NCBI GenBank assembly: GCA_030591745.1
Contig: JAUVAM010000190.1
Coordinates: 1-7,155 of the forward strand
Direction: 5' to 3'
DNA length: 7,155 nt
Source of the DNA: Deltaproteobacteria bacterium
GTDB lineage: Bacteria > Myxococcota > B64-G9
Below the pieces are notes generated by a model. It did not search any database. It was not told where the DNA came from and saw nothing but the letters and a program-made list of their open reading frames with translations. Of this stretch, positions 1-6,275 are shown piece after piece (position 1 is the stretch's first letter; each line of letters starts with the position of its first letter). Made by a program: the position numbers and the translations under genes.

Positions 1-112
1 GGTCGAAAACGATGCGATCCACCTCACGCAACACCATGACCGACAAGCGCTGTAGTTTCTCTTCGTCGTCCAACCATTTTTTTTCGCTCAGTCGTTTGCC
101 TTGGAGGTCCAT
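1..112 (-). CDS. Hypothetical protein, N-terminal fragment (runs off the left edge)
   Basis: An ATG at 112-110 opens a frame that stays open to the window edge and gives 37 codons. The protein begins MDLQGKRLSEKKWLDDEEKL and continues into a leucine- and charge-rich stretch ending REVDRIVFD. The composition looks like a soluble cytoplasmic helix, with no signal peptide. The start lies 4 bases after the stop of the FHA gene at 117-695, so the two are probably co-transcribed and translationally coupled. A weak GTGAG-like ribosome-binding sequence sits inside the end of the FHA gene. I do not recognise the family. An FHA neighbour makes a signalling protein plausible (for example GAF or sigma-54 regulator), but 37 residues cannot show that. 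The reality of the frame rests on its position, spacing and sensible composition. Confidence 0.6.
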   Translation of the reverse strand, partial: MDLQGKRLSEKKWLDDEEKLQRLSVMVLREVDRIVFD

Positions 113-116
113 GCGT

Positions 117-695
117 TTATTTCTCACTGATCATTTGTTTGATGGCATCGTGGAGACCACCGGGGCTGAAGAACAAAAAAGCCGTGTCGCCAAAGCCTAA
201 GGCGTCTCCATCGTTGAGCTTGGTGGGGCGATGGGCGACCAGAGGCCGGCCATTCAGGGTTGAGCCGTTGGTGGACTCTTGATCCTGGATAAGAAATTCA
301 TCGGTCCTTGGGTGGCGCAGAAAAATGGCGTGGTGGGATGAGATGGTTTCATCCTGAAGCACCACGTCGTTTTCTTCCGAGCGGCCGATGCTGATTTGCT
401 CGATGCGCTTTGGACGCATGCTGGCAAGCTCAATGACTTTGGCCTGGTGTTCCAGGTCGGGCGATCGGTTCACGCCCGGGCCTTGCTTCCAATCGTCAAG
501 TGCCTTGGTGGAGGCCGTCTGGAAAGCGCTGTCTTCGGTGGGTTTGATCCACACCAGCACCGCCACCTTGACTCGATCGCAGAAGGCCAGCCTGTCGAGT
601 TGCATGGCCGAGGAAACATAGTCTTGCACCATGGGTTCAAGCATGGCGACATGTTGGCACGGAGGAACGGGGTCGTCAACGGCCTTATGGGTCAT
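117..695 (-). CDS. FHA-domain protein, stand-alone, 192 aa
   Basis: This is a small soluble protein with a C-terminal forkhead-associated domain, a fold that binds phosphothreonine peptides. The domain spans about residues 97-178. Visible family motifs are G104-R105-S106 in the first conserved loop, S119 and H122 in the ISSHHA segment, and STNGSTLNG at 141-149 with the key asparagine N143 and the second NG. All the usual phosphopeptide-contact positions look present. Residues 1-95 form a separate region (LDRLAFCDRVKVAVLVWIKP near 33-52) that I cannot assign. There is no signal peptide or membrane helix. I chose the ATG at 695 because the frame continues upstream into the divergent dehydrogenase gene, but there is no clear Shine-Dalgarno, and starts at 761 or 644 remain possible. 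A partly visible gene follows 4 bases downstream. The likely role is phospho-dependent signalling, and the partner is unknown. Confidence 0.87.
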   Translation of the reverse strand: MTHKAVDDPVPPCQHVAMLEPMVQDYVSSAMQLDRLAFCDRVKVAVLVWIKPTEDSAFQTASTKALDDWKQGPGVNRSPDLEHQAKVIELASMRPKRIEQISIGRSEENDVVLQDETISSHHAIFLRHPRTDEFLIQDQESTNGSTLNGRPLVAHRPTKLNDGDALGFGDTAFLFFSPGGLHDAIKQMISEK

Positions 696-724
696 TGCCA
701 CAAGGTTGCCGGAACGTCTATCAT
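695..724 (+). promoter_or_regulatory. Candidate sigma70-type promoter for the dehydrogenase-esterase unit
   Basis: TTGCCA at 695-700 and TATCAT at 719-724 are separated by 18 bases. Each differs from the sigma70 consensus by two bases or fewer. Transcription would begin near 731, leaving a short leader with the strong ribosome-binding site before the GTG at 748. The -35 element would touch the start codon of the divergent FHA gene. This is a by-eye match in an organism whose promoter preferences are unknown. Confidence 0.3.
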
Positions 725-736
725 GCGTTTGTTCAT

Positions 737-744
737 AAGGAGGA
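737..744 (+). promoter_or_regulatory. Strong Shine-Dalgarno site that fixes a GTG start
   Basis: AAGGAGGA lies just upstream of the GTG at 748, with the AGGAGG core ending 4 bases before it. It is nearly a full complement to the 16S rRNA 3' end and is the best ribosome-binding site in the window. It supports GTG as the real start of the dehydrogenase gene. Confidence 0.8.
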
Positions 745-747
745 TTT

Positions 748-1905
748 GTGAAAAAGATCATCGTGTTGGGTTGTGGCCGGGTGGGTGCTTGCATTGCCGC
801 GGATTTGGCGGCGGATGAGCACTTGCAAGTCACCGTCGTGGACCAGCGGCAAGAGAATCTGGAGGGCCTTGGCGATCTGCCGGGCCTTTGTCGACGGCAG
901 TTGGACCTGCATCCTGGTGCGGTGGGGGAGTTGGTCGCGGGCTTCGACGCGGTGGTGGGTGCCTTGCCCAGCGTTTTGGGTTTTGAGGTCCTGCGTGGCG
1001 TCATCGAGGCGGGCAAACCCTATTGCGATATCTCCTTCATGCCGGTGGATTTTCTGAGCTTGGATGAGCTGGCCCGGCAAAGGGGAGTCCCCGCCGTGGT
1101 GGACTGTGGGGTGGCCCCGGGTCTTGCCAATCTGCTGATCGGCTATGCTCAGGCTCATTTCGACGCCATCGAGAGCGCCTTTTATTACGTCGGTGGGCTG
1201 CCGCGGGAACGTGACTGGCCCTATGAGTACAAGGCACCCTTCGCGCCGAGTGACGTTTTGGAAGAATACACACGGCCCGTGCATCAACGCATCGATGGAA
1301 AGCCGGTGACCAAGGCGGCCCTAAGCGAAGCGGAGCCCTTTGAGTTGGAGGGCGTGGGTACCCTGGAGGCCTTCAATACAGACGGCCTGCGCTCTCTGCT
1401 CAAGACCATCAAGGCCCCCACCTTGTGGGAAAAGACGCTCCGTTACCCGGTCCACGCCGAACTGATGCGGGTTTTTGCACACACCGGCTTGCTCGACACC
1501 GAAGCGGTGGAGGTAAACGGGCAATGGGTGCGACCGAGGGACTTGACGGCCAAGCTGCTTTTTCCGCTCTGGCAGTCTGTGCCCGGTGAGCGGGAGTTCA
1601 CTGTGTTGAAGGTGCAGGTGGATGGGCAGAAGGAGGGTCGACCGATGAGCCTGCATGGGGATTTGTTCGACGAGGGAGACCCCGCGGGAGGGGAGAGTTC
1701 CATGGCGCGAACGACGGGTTTTCCTTGCGCCATCGTGACCCGTCTGCTGCTCGGCGATGAGCGGCCCGATCCGGGCGTGATCCCGCCGGAACGCCTGGGC
1801 GAACGCCCTGGCCTGATGGATAAGATGGTCAATGAACTCAAGGCGCGGGGTGTGGATCTTCGCGTCCGAGTGGAGGAGGGGAAGGCGGATGGGCATGCGA
1901 AATAG
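748..1905 (+). CDS. Saccharopine dehydrogenase-family oxidoreductase, L-lysine 6-dehydrogenase-like
   Basis: A cytoplasmic NAD(P)-dependent enzyme of 385 aa, a normal length for this family. The N-terminal Rossmann fold has the dinucleotide loop VLGCGRVG (G8, G10, G13) and D32 at the end of the second strand, which favours NAD over NADP. Family hallmarks follow: GALPSVLGFEVLRGVIEAGK near 71-90, CDISF near 93-97, DCGVAPGLANLL at 119-130, YVGGLP at 147-152, LEAFNTDGL at 206-214, YPVHAE at 233-238 and MARTTGFP at 319-326. From memory of the family, this order matches L-lysine 6-dehydrogenase. That enzyme oxidises the epsilon-amino group of lysine to 2-aminoadipate semialdehyde, which cyclises to piperideine-6-carboxylate. 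A carboxynorspermidine or saccharopine substrate cannot be excluded, so no symbol is given. The GTG start is set by the strong site at 737-744. The 3' end overlaps the esterase lipoprotein gene. Confidence 0.88.
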   Translation: MKKIIVLGCGRVGACIAADLAADEHLQVTVVDQRQENLEGLGDLPGLCRRQLDLHPGAVGELVAGFDAVVGALPSVLGFEVLRGVIEAGKPYCDISFMPVDFLSLDELARQRGVPAVVDCGVAPGLANLLIGYAQAHFDAIESAFYYVGGLPRERDWPYEYKAPFAPSDVLEEYTRPVHQRIDGKPVTKAALSEAEPFELEGVGTLEAFNTDGLRSLLKTIKAPTLWEKTLRYPVHAELMRVFAHTGLLDTEAVEVNGQWVRPRDLTAKLLFPLWQSVPGEREFTVLKVQVDGQKEGRPMSLHGDLFDEGDPAGGESSMARTTGFPCAIVTRLLLGDERPDPGVIPPERLGERPGLMDKMVNELKARGVDLRVRVEEGKADGHAK

Positions 1906-3487
1906 AGTGTGCATATCCTCGTTGGCTCTATTTTTGTCCGTGGCCTTGCTGGCTTGTGCTGGAGATGGCGAACCTGCTGGTGACGCCGGGACGGAAGACG
2001 CCGGGATGGAAGACGCCGGGACGGAAGACGCCGGGACGGAAGACGCCGGGACGGAGGACGCCGGGATGGAGGACGCAGGAACGATCATTCCTTTGGTCAT
2101 GGAGGCGGAGGGACGCACCTGGCATGTGGAGCCCTTGAGCTACCCCGGCCTGCAGGACCGTCGAGTGGACGTGTTTTTGCCGGAGGGTTACGACAGCGAT
2201 CCGAGTGCCCGTTTTCCTGTTTTGTATATGCACGACGGGCAGAACCTCTTCGACCCTGCCCAGGCGGCTTTTGGTGTGGCTTGGGAAGTCGACGAGACCC
2301 TGGATGCCTTGACCGCCCAGGGGCACGTGCCTCCACACATCGTCGTCGGCATCCACAACACCGCCGAGCGCATCGATGACTACACGCCGGATGTAGATCC
2401 CTCTTATGGCGGCGGCAAGGGAGATCTCTATGCGGATTTTTTGGCGGAGGTGCTCAAGCCGGCCATCGACCACCATTTTCGTACCCAGCCCGGACGCGAG
2501 TCCACCACGATCATGGGTTCCAGCCTGGGCGGCATCATCAGCCTGCATGTTTTCTTGCGCCATCCTCTGGTTTTTGGTCGGGTGGGAGCCGTGTCTCCGT
2601 CTTTGTGGTGGAACGACCGTTCTCCTGTTCTTCGTTTTGAGGCCTATGATGGGCCCATGCCGCACAGGCTATGGCTGGATATGGGCACGGGGGAAGACAG
2701 CGACGTCTTGATGGGGCCCTACCTGGTGGAGAACCTGCGTCAGGTGCGATCTCGGGCCGAGAGCCAAGGCATGGTTTACGGAGATGACCTGGCCTGCTTG
2801 GAGGACCCGAAGGCCGAGCACAACGAGGCGGCCTGGGCCAATCGTTTGGATAGCATTTTGACTTTCTTGCTGGGTGACGAAAAAGCGCTGGACCTGCCGG
2901 TCACCAAGCTCGACCTCTTTCTTTTTCGACCACAGCTCATCCTGGATAGCCCCTTTGTGGTGACGACTTTGGCCGTGGAGGCCTTACACGACGACCGACT
3001 GCGACTGACTTGGCCCAATCGGGAGGTCGGCTTGGAGAGTTCGGAACCAAGCGTGGCTTCGTTGGCGAGTGACGGCGCTTTGTCGGCCCTGTCGGCGGGC
3101 GAAACAGAGATCTCGGCGAGCATGGCGAATTTGCATGCCGCCAAGAGTCTCCGGGTCAGTGAGCAGTCGGCGGTGCGGGTGGATCTTTGGGCCTTTTTGC
3201 CGGCGGGAAGTCCTGCCGGCGAGACCATTTATGTCACGGGTGACAGGCCTGACTTGGGCCCATGGGATCCCGCGGCTCAGGCACTGGATTGTGAGGGACA
3301 GTTATGCCACGGCAGCCTGATCATGCCCTGGGATACTCCCTTTGCCTTCAAGTTCACCCGAGGCAGCTGGGGCACGGTGGAGAAATATGCCGACTGCACG
3401 GAGCGACCTGATCGGGAGGTTGCGGCCAGCGGACTGGATTTGGAGTTCGTCAGTTGGATTGAGGCTTGGGCGGATCTTTGTCCGTGA
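1889..3487 (+). CDS. Lipoprotein esterase with BIG2-like and CBM20-like domains
   Basis: A secreted, lipid-anchored protein of about 532 aa. Numbering from the ATG at 1889, a hydrophobic signal ends in the lipobox LLAC with C23 as the lipidated cysteine. A pentapeptide-repeat linker of acidic DAGTE/DAGME units covers 32-66. An alpha/beta-hydrolase esterase domain of the PF00756 (Fes/IroE/EstD-like) type spans about 79-331. It shows RFPVLYMHDGQNLF, the nucleophile elbow MGSSLGG with S212, and H311 in AEHNEAAW. The acid is probably in the WLDMGTGED segment around 263-270. A BIG2-like Ig domain (SSEPSVASL, ALSAGETEI) lies at about 359-424, and a CBM20-like domain (YVTGDRPDLGPWDP, FKFTRGSWGTVEK) at about 428-526. 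The natural ester substrate is unknown, but the C-terminal domain suggests a polysaccharide. AGGAGG near 1874 and GAAGG near 1881 fit ATG starts at 1889 or 1895; either overlaps the dehydrogenase gene by 11-17 bases, implying translational coupling. Confidence 0.87.
   Translation: MGMRNRVCISSLALFLSVALLACAGDGEPAGDAGTEDAGMEDAGTEDAGTEDAGTEDAGMEDAGTIIPLVMEAEGRTWHVEPLSYPGLQDRRVDVFLPEGYDSDPSARFPVLYMHDGQNLFDPAQAAFGVAWEVDETLDALTAQGHVPPHIVVGIHNTAERIDDYTPDVDPSYGGGKGDLYADFLAEVLKPAIDHHFRTQPGRESTTIMGSSLGGIISLHVFLRHPLVFGRVGAVSPSLWWNDRSPVLRFEAYDGPMPHRLWLDMGTGEDSDVLMGPYLVENLRQVRSRAESQGMVYGDDLACLEDPKAEHNEAAWANRLDSILTFLLGDEKALDLPVTKLDLFLFRPQLILDSPFVVTTLAVEALHDDRLRLTWPNREVGLESSEPSVASLASDGALSALSAGETEISASMANLHAAKSLRVSEQSAVRVDLWAFLPAGSPAGETIYVTGDRPDLGPWDPAAQALDCEGQLCHGSLIMPWDTPFAFKFTRGSWGTVEKYADCTERPDREVAASGLDLEFVSWIEAWADLCP
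1982..2083 (+). repeat. 15-bp tandem repeat encoding a DAGTE/DAGME linker
   Basis: Six complete 15-base units (1982-1996, 1997-2011, 2012-2026, 2027-2041, 2042-2056, 2057-2071) are followed by a degenerate partial unit to about 2083. The consensus is GACGCCGGGAYGGAR. The variable bases are C/T at position 11, giving Thr or Met, and A/G at position 15, which is silent. All units are in frame with the lipoprotein gene and encode DAGTE, DAGME, DAGTE, DAGTE, DAGTE, DAGME, DAGTI. The array lies directly after the lipobox, so it acts as a flexible acidic spacer between membrane and enzyme. Unit gain or loss would stay in frame because 15 is divisible by 3. Confidence 0.95.
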
Positions 3488-3941
3488 TGCCTGGCGAGAG
3501 CGCCTTGATGTGGCGCTCGGCCAACCCGCCCCCGATGCCCGCCAACAGAAAAAGCAGACCCGTGGCCAACAAGAAGATGACCCAAATGGGCTGGAAGGGC
3601 GCGATGATGTGGTGGTGCTCCGGGTGGCCGGGCTCTAGGTGGACCTGCACCCGGTCGCCCGCTGCAAAGGCCGTGGCAGGCAAATCGTTCTGTTCGAATA
3701 CCAGGTTTCCGTTTGCCTGCTTCACTTGGACCCGCACCACGGCCCGTCCTGGCGATCCGGCACAAGAGGGTCCGCTGCTTTGACCCACTGAGCGTACCTC
3801 CAATACCTTGCCCTCAACCTGGGCCGGTGGAGGCGCATCCCCGGAGACTTGATCGGCCGATGAGCCCAATAGCCACAGGGCAGCACCTGCAAGCAGGCAC
3901 AGTAAGCCGAAGATTACGGCGGCGATGCGTTTCGCTGTCAT
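3450..3941 (-). CDS. Small two-helix membrane protein with an extracytoplasmic beta-rich loop
   Basis: A 163-aa protein of unknown role. A first membrane helix at about 7-26 (AAVIFGLLCLLAGAALWLL) is followed by a roughly 90-residue extracytoplasmic region. That region is beta-rich, with VEGKVLEVR near 42-50, VVRVQVKQANG near 68-78 and GDRVQVHLEPGHPEHHH near 95-111. A second helix spans 118-140, and a short proline- and lysine-containing tail follows. This helix, beta loop, helix layout, with a GDxVxVxxxPxxP segment before the second helix, resembles the DUF3592 type; that is a pattern-level impression. The start codon lies 6 bases after the stop of the FHA gene at 3948-4343, with a weak ribosome-binding site, so coupled expression is likely. 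The 3' end overlaps the convergent esterase gene by 38 bases. Confidence 0.8.
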   Translation of the reverse strand: MTAKRIAAVIFGLLCLLAGAALWLLGSSADQVSGDAPPPAQVEGKVLEVRSVGQSSGPSCAGSPGRAVVRVQVKQANGNLVFEQNDLPATAFAAGDRVQVHLEPGHPEHHHIIAPFQPIWVIFLLATGLLFLLAGIGGGLAERHIKALSPGITDKDPPKPQSN

Positions 3942-3947
3942 GGGGTT

Positions 3948-4343
3948 TCAACCGTGCAGGCGGAAGATGAATACCACGTTGCCGATTTGGATGGTGTCGC
4001 CGGACCGCAGTTCCGCGGAGTGGATGCGAATGCCGTTGAGGTGAACACCGTTGTAGCTTTCCAGATCCTGGCAGATGAAGCGACCTTCTTCTTTCTTGAT
4101 CATCATGTGGGCCCGAGAAACCTCGGAGGAGTGAAGTTGCACGGTGCAGTTGGTGGAGCGTCCGAAGACCGTGAGCTTGCTGCTCAGTGGGATCTTGCGA
4201 GGCGCGCCGGGGCCTTCTTTTTGTTCGAGCAGGGTTTGGGAGCAGACGGCCAGGGTTTTGGTGTCCGCCGTGGCATCTGTTTTGACATCCGACTCGGAAG
4301 TCAGGGTGTTTTCAACCCAGTCGCCGTCGTCCTTATCCGTCAT
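3948..4343 (-). CDS. Short FHA-domain protein with Thr/Asp-rich N-terminal tail, 131 aa
   Basis: A phosphothreonine-binding FHA domain occupies about residues 48-130, almost the whole folded part. Motifs are G61-R62-S63, S76-R77 with H79 in EVSRAH, and Y97-N98-G99 followed by HLNG at 101-104. All the usual contact positions are present. The first 30 residues are acidic and threonine-rich (ENTLTSESD, KTDATADTKT). There is no signal or membrane segment. I chose the ATG at 4343 because AAGGA at 4357-4353 lies 9 bases upstream. An in-frame ATG at 4391 would add 16 residues but is less well served. It precedes a small membrane-protein gene by 6 bases and follows the Kelch lipoprotein gene by about 100 bases. 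Small FHA proteins with such tails resemble the GarA/OdhI layout, but a role in metabolism is not implied here. Confidence 0.88.
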   Translation of the reverse strand: MTDKDDGDWVENTLTSESDVKTDATADTKTLAVCSQTLLEQKEGPGAPRKIPLSSKLTVFGRSTNCTVQLHSSEVSRAHMMIKKEEGRFICQDLESYNGVHLNGIRIHSAELRSGDTIQIGNVVFIFRLHG

Positions 4344-4442
4344 CGTTAGAGTTCCTTGGCCGGGTCTGATCTCGGTAACTGAGTTGAGCATTCAAGCATA
4401 TCGTCTCCAGGCAGGGCCTCTTGTGCCGTGTCGATTCGGCGA

Positions 4443-6161
4443 CTATTCGAGCCGGAGACTGCGCGACATGGGATTATACACCTCGGCAGTATCAGAAATA
4501 TCGAAGGTGCCGCCGTCCAATTGGAAGCCCCCCACGACCAGGACCGTGCCATCAAGCAGCAGGGTGGCCGTATGACCCGCACGGGCCTCGCCAAGCGCGA
4601 CCTGCCAACCTTCGATCGTTATCCTCGCCGATTTGCCCTCCTCCAGCGAAAAGAACTCCACGGTTTCGGTGGGCAAGAAGCAGCGGTCCCCGCGGTTGTA
4701 CGATGACAGTCCACCCGTCAGCATAACCCAGCCCGCCAAATCGCCGCGGTCCAGGCGGGTGGCGGTGTGCAAGGCCCGTGGGATGGTCATTCTGTTCCAG
4801 GTGATCTCGGCGATTTGCTCCGCACCGGGGGTCAAATCAACGACCCTCAGGGCATCCAGCACCTCGGGCCAATCGTTCATGATTGGATTGTAGGCTCGAT
4901 CCACGATGAGCCCGCCGCTGACCAGGACAAGATCGTCGTCCAGCAATTCGCCGGCCGAGTGAAATGAAGGCAGGCCAAAGCGCTGCTCGCTGTTCACGAA
5001 AGCAGGCCGCGTGGCCACCAGAGCCCCGTCCTGCTGTTTTTCCAGCAGGACGGCAAACTCTCCGGCCTCGGCAGTGGCGGTGGCATGATTGCCGCCCCAG
5101 ACGAAGAGCCTGGCTTCATCCAGGGGCAGCGCAACCATTCCCTGGCGCGGTACCATCAGCACTGAGTCGGGGGACTCCTCCCACTGCTGATTCGCGACCA
5201 GGTAGCGGGCGGCCGTTGCACGGGCCTCGTTGGTGCCGGGAGATAAGCCACCGAGCATAAGAATTTCCGACCCGAGGGTGACCGCTGTGTGCAGAAAACG
5301 CGGGTTGGCGGGCTCCATACTGACTTCGCTCAAGAGACGGGTCGATAGGTCGATTAGCTCGGCCGAGCTGCTCGCCGGATCGTCAATGGCCTGGGCGGAT
5401 GTCTCCAGCACCGGCTGGGGTCCGTTGTCGAACTGGACCCGCCACAGGGCGCTCCCAACCCCCCCGGCGACCAAGACCTGGCCGTTGTCCAACAAAGTGG
5501 CACTGTGCATCGCCCGTGGGTGAGCCAGCTCCAGCCCGGTCGGCTCCGCAAAGGACCCGGTCAAGGGGTCGTAGATGTCGATCTTGCTGGTGGCCGTCAA
5601 ATTTTGGCAATAACCGCCGCTACAGGTCTCGACTTGGCCGACTCCAGCGAACCCGCCGATGAGCAACACCCGGCCATCCGGCAGCAAGGTGGAGGAATGC
5701 AGGGTCCGTGGAATGATCATGGCATTGCGCACCGAGGTGAAGTTGCCGCAGCTGCTGATGAAGATGCTGACCTGTGTGGTTTTTCTGTGCCCTACCGTGA
5801 TGCCGCTTTGTTCGCCGCACCAGAGTACCTCATAGCCGTTTTCCGCATCGTATCCCTGGAAGATCACCGTTCGCCCTGAGCCTACCGGCAGCGCCCCCAT
5901 CTTGGCGCCTGTCGAATGTTCATCCCGGTTGAAGTTTTGGCAGATGGATTTGTCCATGTCGGCGGCCGACACGCAAATGCGGTAGTCGGTGATGCCGCCA
6001 GGTGCCTCGCCGGCGGGCGACGGGTCCACCCGCAAGTCCCCTGCACCCACGGGTGTAAAGTATATTCGCATAGCCAAGTGACCGCTGTCTTCGGCCGGAC
6101 TGCATCCACTCAGAGCGGCCAGCCAAACGGCCAAAGACATGAGAGCGACAACACGCTTCAT
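4443..6161 (-). CDS. Kelch-repeat beta-propeller lipoprotein, 572 aa
   Basis: Predicted outer-envelope lipoprotein. Starting at the ATG at 6161, the signal MKRVVALMSLAVWLAALSGC ends in lipobox LSGC with C20. AAAGG at 6173-6169, 7 bases upstream, supports this start over an in-frame ATG at 6194. Residues 23-140 form a beta-rich N-terminal domain (MRIYFTPVG, TDYRICVS, WCGEQSGITVGHRKTT). About seven Kelch motifs follow, each with a PR..H/T..L....L..GG core, at roughly 150-170, 216-234, 287-305, 338-357, 397-417, 461-484 and 526-545. Seven is the number of blades in galactose-oxidase-type propellers. No catalytic Cys-Tyr pair can be claimed, so ligand or protein binding on the cell surface is the more likely role. 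Additional cysteines (VETCSGGYC, DRCFLP) may form disulfides. The FHA gene lies about 100 bases downstream on the same strand. Confidence 0.88.
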   Translation of the reverse strand: MKRVVALMSLAVWLAALSGCSPAEDSGHLAMRIYFTPVGAGDLRVDPSPAGEAPGGITDYRICVSAADMDKSICQNFNRDEHSTGAKMGALPVGSGRTVIFQGYDAENGYEVLWCGEQSGITVGHRKTTQVSIFISSCGNFTSVRNAMIIPRTLHSSTLLPDGRVLLIGGFAGVGQVETCSGGYCQNLTATSKIDIYDPLTGSFAEPTGLELAHPRAMHSATLLDNGQVLVAGGVGSALWRVQFDNGPQPVLETSAQAIDDPASSSAELIDLSTRLLSEVSMEPANPRFLHTAVTLGSEILMLGGLSPGTNEARATAARYLVANQQWEESPDSVLMVPRQGMVALPLDEARLFVWGGNHATATAEAGEFAVLLEKQQDGALVATRPAFVNSEQRFGLPSFHSAGELLDDDLVLVSGGLIVDRAYNPIMNDWPEVLDALRVVDLTPGAEQIAEITWNRMTIPRALHTATRLDRGDLAGWVMLTGGLSSYNRGDRCFLPTETVEFFSLEEGKSARITIEGWQVALGEARAGHTATLLLDGTVLVVGGFQLDGGTFDISDTAEVYNPMSRSLRLE

Positions 6162-6200
6162 GAGACTGCCTTTCGAAAAGCCCGCGTTCCGCATCCGTGT

Positions 6201-6245
6201 TCAGCAGGTGGAGCAACGCGTTTGCAACAATGACGACCACATCAT
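6201..6245 (-). CDS. Possible 14-codon leader peptide upstream of the Kelch lipoprotein gene
   Basis: In the 114-base gap before the Kelch lipoprotein gene, GGAGGG at 6258-6253 is followed after 7 bases by a double ATG (6245-6240). The frame reads MMWSSLLQTRCSTC and then TGA at 6203-6201. The stop is 39 bases before the lipoprotein start. The ribosome-binding site is better than that of several real genes here. Short frames arise by chance, however, and no attenuator hairpin is evident. It could equally be untranslated leader. Confidence 0.15.
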   Translation of the reverse strand: MMWSSLLQTRCSTC

Positions 6246-6275
6246 GAACACGCCCTCCGATCAATCCTGGATTTT

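Noticed and set aside
701..735. Tiny minus-strand frame (MNKRMIDVPATLWQ) whose stop overlaps the FHA start codon
   Set aside because: There is no Shine-Dalgarno, and the ATGA overlap is likely chance in so short a gap.
396..818. Plus-strand frame of 140 codons across the FHA gene
   Set aside because: It runs opposite the FHA domain, whose motifs are clear, and crosses the strong start of the dehydrogenase gene.
1321..2118. Long minus-strand frame with PASSVPASS-like repeats
   Set aside because: It lies opposite the dehydrogenase and lipoprotein genes, and its repeats are the reverse reading of the 15-bp linker array.
1928..2665. Minus-strand frame with FRPGVFRPGV repeats
   Set aside because: It is the antisense shadow of the lipoprotein gene. 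The repeat comes from the same 15-bp units, and the rest has no recognisable domain.
4371..4383. Near-palindrome CTCGGTAACTGAG upstream of the short FHA gene
   Set aside because: It is short and imperfect, with no second copy seen and no link to a known operator.
4425..4443. GC-rich inverted repeat after the Kelch lipoprotein stop as a terminator
   Set aside because: The stem is only about 4 bp and no T-tract follows on the minus strand, so it is not a convincing intrinsic terminator.
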